A stretch of 64,000 bases of DNA from Cymbomonas tetramitiformis (lineage: Eukaryota; Chlorophyta; Pyramimonadophyceae; Pyramimonadales; Pyramimonadaceae): the NCBI GenBank assembly GCA_001247695.2, contig LGRX02035489.1, positions 20,843 to 84,842 on the forward strand. The letters run 5' to 3'. Each line of letters starts with the position of its first letter. The first letter of the stretch is position 1. Below, piece after piece: positions 37,801 to 49,800 of the stretch. Below the pieces are notes generated by a model. The model worked only from the letters and a program-made list of their open reading frames with translations, did no database searches and was not told the DNA's origin. A program made the translations under genes and the position numbers.

Positions 37801-40800
37801 GACGCGTCCAGATCCATGCATGGGCCACATCCAGCGGACATGACGCGTCCAGGTCCATGCATGGGCCATCGGTCGTGTCATTCATCCTTCACCGGACCGT
37901 GCCACCCGGAGCCACGCGAGCCGGGTGCGGTGGCTGCTTTTCGGAGTCGCACGGTCGGACAGGCGGTGACCGACATGCCATCTCAATCTACGCGCGTGCG
38001 ACTACTGAGAGGCGCTGTGCTCCCCTGCCAGGTGGCAAAGGCGCAGGCGGGCGAGGTGCCAGACAGGAGCTTCAGCTCACAGGTTTGCCTTCAGAGAAGG
38101 AGATGGTCAGGGTCCTCACGGCGCCTCCCATCGACGTGCGCAGCCGGGCTGTGCTGCGGCCGAAGCGGCCAGGTGCGCACTACCTGCAGCGGGAGCCGGT
38201 TCAGTGCCACCTGGCGTGTGAGCCGCCGCAAGTGCACTCTGTGACACACGCGTAGCTTGGTGTCTCACCCCATCCTCGGTCTTGACCGATACCAAATGCC
38301 ACGGCATTGGTACTGGCAGCATTATCGCCTATTGCACTTGTAACCCCCCTCCATACCTCAAGATCTGATTCGATTATAGTGGGTGGGTTATACATTTCGC
38401 GATCTGAGAATCCCGTGCATTCACCGCTCAGCCCTGACCGTGTTCGAAGCTCGACGTGCCCCTGGAAGCGCCCGCATCTCGCGACTCTCAGCCGAGCAGC
38501 TTTCGCCCCAAATCCGCTTCACGCACCTCAGCCTGGTGATGCCGCGCCGAACCCCGCTCCAGGCGAATCTTGTATCGGACTGCCGAGGAGTGAGCTCAGT
38601 AATTCCCGACGGGAAGTTTCCAGCACAGCGAGGACTGTCCAGTCTCAGCATAAAATGTTAATCCGAGTCCCTATTGGTTGACGAGGAGAGCCCCTCGCCG
38701 TGCTCGGAGGAATCGCTGCGCAGGGAGCGGCACCCTGGGCGCCGAGGTGAAGCTCATGGTGAACCGCTTGTTGACCACTATGAAGGCGCACGCGTACTTT
38801 TACCACTACGACGTGCATGTGTCCAACCCGCCACAGGACCCTCCGCACGAGGAGGCTTCAGAGGTGGTGCGCCCTCGGGTTGCAAGTTGGCACCACCGCG
38901 CGTTTGCGATCGGAGTGTTTGTCGGCCTGAGTCAAAGGTGCGTGTGGCGTGCCGTGAGACACTGCAGGAAGTGCGGACCGATTTGACCGCCGTGCTGGAC
39001 CGCAGCGTCCTGAATGGGATACTGAGCCAGGTGGCAAAGGACAACGACTGGGGGCATCGCTGGGCATACGACGGCAAGAAAAATATTTACAGCCTCGACG
39101 ATAAATTGAAGTTCCCCGAAAGTGGGTACATGGTCACAGCAAAGAAGGAGGGTAAAAAGCCTGAGGTTGTCCACGTTCAGGTAAATATCCTTGTTGGCCC
39201 ACACACACACCGAGGCTTAGGGTGTCTCATTCTTCACGAATGAGCTCCGGAGATTCCGGATAAGTGTCCCGAAGTGTGTGCTGAATCCTTTGATCCCCGG
39301 CGTGGGTGCATAGTGCAGCCGGTCTTCTGTGGCTACGGGATGCCAAAGGAGCCGGTCCAAGAATACGCACGCACCGGCGTGAGGCTTAGGGGTCCCATTC
39401 CTCACTAGTAAGCTCCGGAGAATCCGGACAAGTGTCCCGAAATGTGTGCTAAATCCTTTGATCCCTGGCGTGGGTACACAGTGCAGACGGTCTTCTGTGG
39501 CTACGGGGTGCCAAAGGAGTCCGTCCAAGGATAAGCCACACACGGTGTGTCCTTATCCTTGGACCGATTCTTATGGCACCACGTAGCCACAGAAACGTGT
39601 GTGTGTGTGTATGTGAACGGGGACGGCCGCCGGGTGGAAGTGGGTTTTGGGAGGCGGTTATCCCTGTGGTGCCATTCTGGCGGGCGCTGCCTCTTGGAGA
39701 GCTCGGTAGATTCGTCTGTCGTGCTGCGAGGAGAGGCAGAAGGTGGTGAAGTACACCTTCTGTGTTTTCCCTTGAATTTTGTGGGGAGCACTTAGGTGCC
39801 CGCATGTTTCCTTTTTTTGACATGGGGTGTCCATGCTGTGTGGTGTGACTGCATTCATGACATAACCATGGACCAACAGGTCCCATCCATCGACCGGGAG
39901 CCACTGGGGGGCATGCCAGCAGGGTCCGCTTACTCCGTAACCCAGAGACCAACAGTTGTTTGGCGACGATCGGTCACATCGTATCATCTTTCCATGCTGC
40001 TTTGCATTTGGGTTGGGAATATGTATGCGTTTGTGGTATCTTGTCACGGCCCCGCCCTGCTCTTGATTTGCTTCTCACATCCACTGGGATGATGATGGGC
40101 TGGCTTTTGTTGGCCGATCTCGTGCCGTTCAGTGTGTGTACATCCTGTAAACTGGGACCAAATATTGTTGGGTGATGATCGGTCACATCGTATCATCTTT
40201 CCATGCTGCGTTGCATCTGGGTTGAGAACATGTATGAGTTGGTGTATCTTGTCACGGCCCCGCCCTGCTCCTGAATTGCTTCTCACATACACTGGGATGA
40301 TGGTGGGCTGGCTTTTGTCGGCTGATCTCATGCCAATCAGTGTGCGCGCGATGATCATGAGTTGGAGGTCTGTTGTCACGTCCCCGCCCTGCCCCTGAAA
40401 TCCTTCTCACATCCACTGGGATGATGGTGATGGGCTGGCTTTTGTCGGCTGATCTCATGCCATTCAGTGTGCGCGATGATCGTGAGTTGGTGGTCTGTTG
40501 TCACGACCCCGCCCTGCCCCTGAATTGCTTCTCACATCCGCTGGGATGATGGTGGGCTGGCTTTTGTCGGCTGATCTCATGCCATTCAGTGTGCACATAT
40601 ACAATATTTCCATGACGGACCTGCGGTGCAAACTTGGATGAGCTCCCAGCTACCCTCACATTTTCGGTTGTGATTCGTGTTTGTGGTGGGTTTGCTTTGC
40701 GCTTGGTTTGGGGTGTGTCAAAGCGAGGGGCATTTTGCCACGGCCCCGCCCTGTTCCTGAATGCTTCTCACTCCACTGGGATGATGGTGGGCTTGCTTTT

Positions 40801-43800
40801 GTCGGCGGGTCTCATGCCGTTCAGTGTGTACACATACAAAGGTTATACGTTATATGTACATATATATACGTTATAGCGTAAATGAGTATTGTGGGCATTT
40901 TATGTACCCAGAGGGATTACCTTATCCAAAGCGATGCGTGCAAGCTCTCTCCGGGACGTTTAGAATCGTAGGAACCGCATGAATGAGTGTCGCTAGCAAA
41001 TTATGACATCACATTTGTGATTTATTGGGATAACGCCATTTTTAGCCTTCAGCAAAGCGGATGCACCCCCTTTAACAACGCGGGTTGTCAAAGTCTTTGC
41101 CCATTTAATGAAAATAGTTTAGTGATGGCAAGCATATCCCTTGAGCTGTGCAATGATGTATTCCCTTTATGCAAGCTTCAAAGCTACCATGAAGATATGC
41201 CAGCATACGTGGGCCACCCTCATCTGTGCTAGACCCTCATCTACGCTGCAACATATATATATATATATATATACGTTACGTTAATTTACGTTACGTTATG
41301 AGCGCGCCGCATGCATATGCGCACTGTTCTTTAGCATGAGCGCGCCAGGCACACTTTTGTGTGTACACTGATCAGCACAATGGCGCACTTGTGTGTGTAT
41401 ACTGATCAGCACAATGGCGCACTTGTGCCGGTGCAAGCACGCCTAGTGCGCTCATGCTAGAGGCGCGCTCATGCCGTGACATATATTTTCAGCATGATAG
41501 GCTAGGCAAGTACACTCTCACAAAGCCTCGACTTTATCGATGACAGTTCATTGAAGCCAATGGCACCACCTGCAAGAAACACAACCCTGGTCGAAGTTCG
41601 GATGCGCTTCTTTACAGGTGACACCAGTGATGACCGGCTTCCGCATCGACCCCAGCCTCGCATTTCAGTTTTGCGCAGCTCGCGACGCTGCCGAGGTGAA
41701 GGGCGCTGGCGAGCTGAAGGGCGCGGATCCGGCTGTGGCGATCCACGACCGGATGGTGCCCGTGTTCGAGGCGGTAATGGCTCTTGATGTGGTGCTGCGG
41801 CACGCGAGGGGTATGACTCCCAACTTCCTCAGCTTCCAGACCAAGCTCTTCCCGCCACAACAGAACATGCTGAGGATGGCTGATGGTGGAGAGGTGCGCT
41901 CCGCCATGCATCTTGGGCCTGATTCACTCGCACAGCAAAACCGTAAGGCATTGCCATCCCAGCAGCAGCTTCCCTGGTCACATGTGGAGACAAAGCAATC
42001 CTCCGTTCGAGGCAGGTCAATGGGAGCAATCCTCCGGTCGAGGCAGGTCAATGGGAGCAATCCTCCGGTCGAGGCAGGTCAATGGGAGCAATCCTCCGGT
42101 CGAGGCAGGTCAATGGGAGCAATCCTCGGTCGAGGCAGGTCAATCAATCCTCCGGTCGAGGCAGGTCAATGGGAGCAATCCTCCGGTCGAGGCAGGTCAG
42201 TCGGGCAATCCTCCGGTCGAGGCAGGTCAGTCAGAGCAATCCTCCGGTCGAGGCAGGTCAATGGGAGTAATCCTCCGGTCGAGGCAGGGCAGTCGGAGAA
42301 ATCCTCCGGTCAAGGCAGGTTAGTCGGAGCAATCCTCCGATCGAGGCAGGTCAGTCGGAGCAATCCTCCGGTCGAGGCAGGTCAATGGGAGCAACAGAAG
42401 GCGCCGTTCTGGTTCATGGGTGGTTGCCTACCAAGGGAGGATTTACAATCCTTTAGGTCGTTTCGGTGTGAAGTTCTGCAGAACTAGCACCGACCCCCCA
42501 ACGCGCAACGCGCACGTGTTGCATGTGCCCCACACGCGTTGGTATGCACGGTTTATACCATAGCTTTTGCAACAATTCAAGGTTTATACCATAGCTTCTG
42601 CAACAACTCAAGGTGTATACCATAGCTTCTGCACCAACTCAAGGTGTATACCATAGCTTCTGCACCAACTCAAGGTTTATACCATAGCTTCTGCAACAGC
42701 TCAAGGTGTATACCATAGCTTCACCAACTCAAGGTTTATACCATAGCTTCTGCAACAACTCAAGGTTTATACCATAGCTTTTGCAACAACTCAAGGTTTC
42801 TACCATAGCTTCTGCAACAACCCAAGGTGTATACCATAGCTTCTGCACCAACTCAAGGTTTATACCATAGCTTCTGCACCAACTCAAGGTGTATACCATA
42901 GCTTCTGCACCAACTCAAGGTTTATACCATAGCTTCTGCAACAACTCAAGGTTTCTACCATAGCTTCTGCAACAACTCAAGGTTTATACCATAGCTTCTG
43001 CAACAACTCAAGGTTCCTACCATAGCTTCTGCAGCAACTCAAGGTTGGGGCTGGGACTGGGCCGGGCATCCGCGGTGTGAAACTGGCCACAGATCTGGCA
43101 CGGCTACCATCAGTCGCTGCGGCCCGCGCAGGGAGGGCTGATGCTGCACGTGGACAACTTCACCACCGGATTCATCAGCCCGGACCCGATCCCGAAGTTC
43201 TGCGAGAAGGCACTGAAGAGGAACGACGACCGCGTTCTGAGGACCAAGCTCTCGGACAGGGACTTCTCGACGCTGCATAAAGCACGTGCCCGAGTTCCGC
43301 CTCACGAGTGCTGTCATATCAATCGGGCGTTGCTGGCCAGCGCCCACGCGATATCAATTGACCAATCGCGGAGTAGCATGCATGTTTTGGTGTTGCCCAA
43401 TGACTCTTACTTTGCTGCCCCTGACCCACGCGTGACCCGTACGATGGTCTCACCCCATCTTATTGTGTGCAGCGCCTGAAGGGCCTGAAGGTGGAGGTCA
43501 TCCACCTGCGGTACGCGCGTTCGTTCAGGTTGTTTACGAATCCTGCGCTCCCGCCTTCCGCGCTATTGGCGCGTAAAGCATCAGCATCTGCGCTCCAGGC
43601 CGCTATTGGCGCGTAGAGCATCAGCATCTGCGCTCTAGGCCGCTATTGGCGCGTAGAGCATCAGCATCTACGCTCCAGGCCGCTATTGGCGCGCAGAGCA
43701 TCAGCATCTGCGCTCCAGGCCGCTATTGGCGCGCAGAGCATCAGCATCTGAGCTCCAGGCCGCTATTGGCGCGCAGAGCATCAGCATCTGCGCTCCAGGC

Positions 43801-46800
43801 CGCTATTGGCGCGCAGAGCATCAGCATCTGCGCTCCAGGCTGCTATTGGCGCGCAGAGCATCAGCATCTGAGCTCCAGGCCGCTATTGGCGCGTAGAGCA
43901 TCAGCATCTGCGCTCCAGGCCGCTATTGGCGCGCAGAGCATCAGCATCTGCGCTCCAGGCCGCTATTGGCGCGCAGAGCATCAGCATCTGAGCTCCAGGC
44001 CGCTATTGGCGCGCAGAGCATCAGCATCTGCGCTCCAGGCCGCTATTGGCAGCCTCTGCTGATTTTGCACACTTATTGCACCCCCTCCCGGGACACCTGC
44101 AGTCACCGCCCCGGAGCATCCTGAGCTTTTGCATACACCGTCCCGTGGATGGTGGTGGGCATCGCGTGGCTGATGATGCTGACATGGCATATTTATCTCT
44201 GCTCTGAGGCCCGTGATGTGGACATGGCATATTTATCTCTGCTCTGAGGCCCGTGATGTGGACATGGCATATTTATCTCTGCTCTGAGGCCCGTGATGTG
44301 GACATGGCATATTTATCTCTACTCTGAGGCCCGTGATGTGGACATGGCATATTTATCTCTGCTCTGCGGCCCGTGATGCTGACATGGCATATTTATCTCT
44401 GCTCTGAGGCCCGTGATGTGGACATGGCATATTTATCTCTGCTCTGAGGCCCGTGATGTGGACATGGCATATTTATCTCTGCTCTGCGGCCCGTGATGTG
44501 GGCATGGCATATTTATCTCTGCTCTGCGGCCCGTGATGTGGACATGGCATATTTGTCTCTGCTCTGCGGCCCGTGATGTGGACATGGCATATTTGTCTCT
44601 GCTCTGAGGCCCGTGATGCTGACATGGCATGTGTGTCTGCGCGCGGCAGGTGCCTTGGTCTGTCGAAGTCCAGGAAGCCCGCAAACGAGGACATGTTCGA
44701 CCACAACGGGACGCAGACGAGCGTGGCTGCCTACTTCTCCGAGAAGTACCGCCGCGTGATGTACCCGCTCATGCCCTGCCTCGACCTGGGGAGCTCCGGC
44801 AAGGCGCGCCTCGTCCCTATGGAGTTCTGCAAGGTGAAGCCGGATCAGCGCATCCGCAAGCCCACCCCGAATCAGGCGAAGGACATCATCAAGCACGCCG
44901 CCGTCCCGCCCCACGAAAGGTGCGGCTTCGCTTCCCGTCGCCTGCTACCTTATGAACGCTCTCGGGATACCTGGGATGCCTGACTGGTGCTATTCCTCCA
45001 CCGCACCACCCTTGGTGCAAGATGACGCGCACGTCGGCGAAGGATGTCCTTTGCGTGCTGCGGTGGAAGCGCCGGGCGTCGGTCACGTGGCGCGTTCGAA
45101 GGGGCGCTTGGCAAGTGACACACAAGAAGAGGAACCAGCTGGAGGAAAGAGGTGGGGGGCGCTCGGTGGGTGGCACACATTCAATCTGTGGCTGCCTTGG
45201 CGTGTTGGCATGTGACACACGTAAGTGTTTGCATGTGACATGCGTGAGTGTTGGCATGTGACATGCGTGAGTGTTGGCATGTGACACACGTGCGGGCTGG
45301 CATGTGACATGCGTGAGAAGGGCGGGATCACGCGGATGTTCGTGAGGATGCGGTATACCATACGAGTGCGACAGGCAGCCGCTATATCATGCATAGGGCA
45401 GCATGTGGTGTTGTCTCAGGATGCCATGATGGGCGGCTGTGATGGCCCCCGGCGCTCGCAGTGCCACATAGCCTGCCCAAATCTGATGATTTGCCTCTGA
45501 GCGGTGTGGGATATGACACCAGAAAGTCACTCGCAGCCATCGGCGCACATTTGTGGTAGGAAATGCAGCGGCGCTCTGACGCCCAATCAAGGCGTGCGCC
45601 TGCCAGCACATGGGCCGCGGAGCGTGCTTCATGCCGCAGTAAGGCCGTCGTGGCGCCTAGTCAAATGCCTCTCCACAAGCGGGCGCGTACGTGCGTGCGA
45701 CGGAAGCCGCGGCGAGCGTCATCCAAGGGGTCAGGAGACTGCGGGCCGGGTCCTCAAACTCACGGGGTCCGCCCTAGAATGGGTCTCCCTGCCATTTCCT
45801 CGGTTGCCCCGCGCAATGACGGCGTGGTGACTCTCGGGGTCAGGCTGGAGAAGACTTTGAGCCATATCTCCAGTATCTCTCTCGACACCGATCCTACGAT
45901 CCAGGCATTTGGACTTGAAGTAGGTCTCCCGCACTGCCTCCGTGCGCCGCGCCCTCCATGCTACCACCAAAGCAACCCCTTGAGAGGCCCTAACACGCCC
46001 AGCTGGAGCTCGCCGCAGCGAGTAGCACGGCCGCATCTCCAGCGCCTGCAACATCGCCACACCGGGAGAGGAAGCCCACTTGTGCCCTGATGATGGTCCA
46101 GACGGTGGTGGCGCTGCGCTGGAAAACTGTGATGCCACGCGAGGGCGAGGCGCGTCGCACGTGTGCAGGTGGCGCCGAGCATGCTGCAGGTCCCGGGGCG
46201 CGTGCTGCCCCCTCCCCACATCGAGTACGGCAAAGGGCAGTCCCTAAAGGCCAAGTTCGGGAAGTGGAACCTGATGGACGTGCAGTTCTTCGACCCCAAG
46301 CCTCTGATCAACTGGGCGGTGGTGTCATACCTCCCGAAGCAGGAGGCCGAGGCCAGCCTTCAGGTGCCCTCCTGGAGCCTCGTCCCACCTCCGCCACACT
46401 TTAGGTGCCCTCCTGGAGCCTCGCCCCACCTCCGCCATACTTTAGGTGCCCTCCGAGCCTCGCCCCACCTCCGCCATACTTTAGGTGCCCTCCTGGAGCC
46501 TCGCCCCACCTCCGTCACACTTTAGGTGCCCTCCTGGAGCCTAGCCCCGCCTCCGCCATACTTTGACCGGCTGCTGAAGTGCGGCATGCAGCGCTCCCGT
46601 TTATACCTTCATTGTGCCATTCTGGACCCGGGGTTGAAGTAAGCGCCCAACGGGGCGGATCTGACGCGACCTCGCCAGGCTATAGGCTGCCGCTACATCC
46701 CACGGTGCAGCATGTGCAAGAGCGCTCCAATGGGCAAGGCGCTGGCGGCGTAGTGAGGAGCAGGGAGGGGCTCGGCATCGGTTTGGCAGAGTATACCACA

Positions 46801-49800
46801 GGCTAATAAATTACTGAAGTAGGCGCATAAAGCTGCTGGTGCAAGCACATCCTCGGCCCGTCAACAGGCACACAGAGCTGCTAGTACAAGCGCACCTGCA
46901 GCCTGTCACCAGGAGCATAGAGCTGCTGGTGCAAGCACATCCTCGGCCCGTCAACAGGCACACAGAGCTGCTAGTACAAGCGCACCTGCAGCCTGTCACC
47001 AGGAACATAGAGCTGCTGGTGCAAGCACATCCACAGCCTGTCACCGAGCGCACAGAGCTGCTAGTACAAACGCACCTGCAGCCTGTCACCAGGAGCATAG
47101 AGCTGCTGGTGCAAGCACATCCTCGGCCCGTCAACAGGCACACAGAGCTGCTAGTACAAACGCACCTGCAGCCTGTCACCAGGAACATAGAGCTGCTGGT
47201 GCAAGCACATCCTCGGCCCGTCACCGGGCGCAAAAGGCTGCTAGTACAAGCGCACCTATACGATGTGTGGCCTTGCCACGGGAAGAGTAAGACTTGGGCA
47301 CGCATAGCTGGCTCCCCCTATTCTCAATATTTCCGAAGCAAAGCGGACTTTTAAGATTTTCTTAAATGCAATGGTGTGTTGTGATGCCCTTGTCCTGTGC
47401 AGGAATTCCTGAAAATCCTGATGGGGTGTCTGAAAGGTTCATCCGCCCCCCTTTGCATCCTGATGTCACGCCGTAGAGGCTGCATCATAGGCAAGCCACA
47501 GGAGCCCCTTGCACTTGAACACTTTTGGCTTGCTGGCTAGCGTGCAGTTTTCACCAGTGATCAAGTCGTATTCATCATTGATTTCGTCAATCCATTGATC
47601 CATCGGTCCGAGTTTGAAGCCTTTCATGATCCATCCATCCATCCTTCCGTCCGTTCGTCCGTCCAATCACCCATTTATGGTATCTGTCCACGTGCCCACA
47701 TCTACTGTATCTGCTCGAGCATCCATCACCCATCCTCCCACCCATATATCTTATCCACCTGCATATTTGTGCATACCACCATTGATCCATTCGATCAACG
47801 GCCCTTCCCATCTTTTCGAGCACTGCGCCACGTAGGCGCGATCCATGTGGTGTCCCATCTAATATGCACATCCCGGGTGCAGGTTGCGGCATGACCGCCA
47901 ACCCCCCAAAGGCGATCAAATACGACGCCGGCAACAATTCCGCCCAAGAGCTCATGCAGGCGGCTTATCAGCAGGTCCGTTCTATCTTCGGCAACCCTTC
48001 TGTTCCCCTTGTTAGGGCGAATCCAGTTTGGTGGGCATGCCAAAGCACGAGATGCGCGGAGTCAACCGGGATACAGACGTGATGATCCAGTTTCGTTGAA
48101 ATACTAGGTCCAGACTCCCATGCTTAACGCTCAGCGATGGCCGTATAACGCACGCCTTATGTTCTAACACACTTCACCGTCGGCCCACATTTAATAAAAC
48201 TTGGCAGCATGTTCAAATTGCTCCTCGTCCAATCGTAGAAATGTACGCTTTTGCGCCCTTTTTGACTGTGCGCTTCTCTCACTGATAGCAATGATGAAGC
48301 TCCTCTCTTCCTCTCTCCATATCTGGGCATGCAGGCCCGGCGTCATGGGGACTATAAGCCCAACACCCCGGAAACGGGTGTCTCTTCTTTTTTTCTTTTT
48401 CTCATGCGCGTGCGAGAACCCAGCAGCTCCGTGCACATCCCGGACCCGTGCTCATCCCACCCGGTGGCTCCCTATTTGCCCGGCGGCTCCTCTGGACTCT
48501 TCACGTATATCCAGGCGTGGTTCGCCGCAAGGTCCTCAGCTCCCCGCAGCGCTTTGCCAAGGCGTGGAGAGCCAACACCAACACCTGCCGGCAGATCGGG
48601 GTGCGGGTGCCTGAGCGCGCAATGGCTTGTGGAGGGCGTGGAGGCGTCTTGCTGCTGCAGGCCGTGGGCGGGGATCCGAGAGTCCCTCCGCAGCTCATAC
48701 TCGTGGTGATCCCGAGGAACCCGAGCCCGCTGTACAGCGAGACGAAGTACATGAGCGACGTGAAGCTCGGGGTGCCCTCGCAGTGCGTCGTGGCCGGGAA
48801 GGCCGGCATCGCGGGGCCCGTCGACGATCCGAGGGTGCGAGCCTGCCTGCACCGGAGACCCGGAAATCGAACTCAGTGCGCGACATTGTGTGCCTCTGCC
48901 CCCCAGCAACTCAAATAGCACAACACAATCCGCCGCCGCATTGGGCACGGCCTGCCTCACCCTCTGTGGCCTCCGTGAGATGCGCTACTGCCCGCCCGGA
49001 GCCCGGAGCCCGGAGCCGTAGCTGCGCTTGAAGCTGCCAGGTTGTTTCGAAATGGCGCACAGCCCGGCAAGGTCAGAGCGACATTTTGTGCATGTTGTAA
49101 GGCAGAGGGGATTGTGATGTTACGCGGAGGCGGAGGCAGCGGTGTCCGTGGGATTGTGATGACACGCGGAGGCGGAGACAGCGGGTGTCCGTGGGATTGT
49201 GGTGACACGCGGAGGCAGAGGCAGCGGTGTCCGTGGGATTGGACGAGGAGCGATTTGAAGATGCTGTCAATCATGAATCAGACTAGAAGAGAAGTGAAGC
49301 ATGAATGCGTGTGCTTAAGCCGATCGGACGGTGGTCTGAACGCGAAGAGGGTCGAAGGTGTGCGAGGCGCCGGGGGGGGGGGGGGAGGACAGGCGCGCAA
49401 CCAGTACTGCAACAATGTCTGTATGAAAATTAACGCCAAGCTCGGCGGTGTGAACTCCGTGATCAGATCAGAAGACGAGGTAGATGCTTAGTTTCTTTTC
49501 TTCCCTAGCCCGAAAGCGAACATGCTACCTGGCTCATGAGGCCTGCACTACACAACCCCGTTCAGGAACCTTCGATTTTGGCCATGCTCTGGCTTGCAAG
49601 CGAAGAATACGCCGCTATCATGAAGAGAGCTAGACGCGAGCTCCGTGATCAGGAACCTTGGACACTTGGCACCAAACCCACTTCGCCTGTGCACGGCCCG
49701 CAAGTTATATGGAAACCTGAAACCGCCAATTCCAGATCCTTCTCAGGGCATGGCCAGGCTCACCCGTCCTTCGTGATCGCACATGCTGCGAGAACGCATT

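Noticed and set aside
37579..37865. Regular 41-bp repeats that could suggest a CRISPR array
   Set aside because: Whole units repeat with no unique spacers, the region is inside an intron of a eukaryotic gene, and no cas genes exist here. It is a minisatellite.
43646..44062. 138-residue plus-strand frame of repeated [14 protein letters not shown] units
   Set aside because: Created by the 40-bp intron 9 minisatellite cycling through all three frames; not coding.
46811..47354. Opposed 164- and 171-residue frames
   Set aside because: Product of a 45-bp intronic minisatellite with a period divisible by three, which leaves both strands open.
48448..48600. Possible additional Argonaute exon ([20 protein letters not shown])
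   Set aside because: Exons 14 and 15 already join in phase and give a continuous MID domain; adding this segment would insert sequence in the wrong order relative to family alignments. It could be a decayed duplicated exon.
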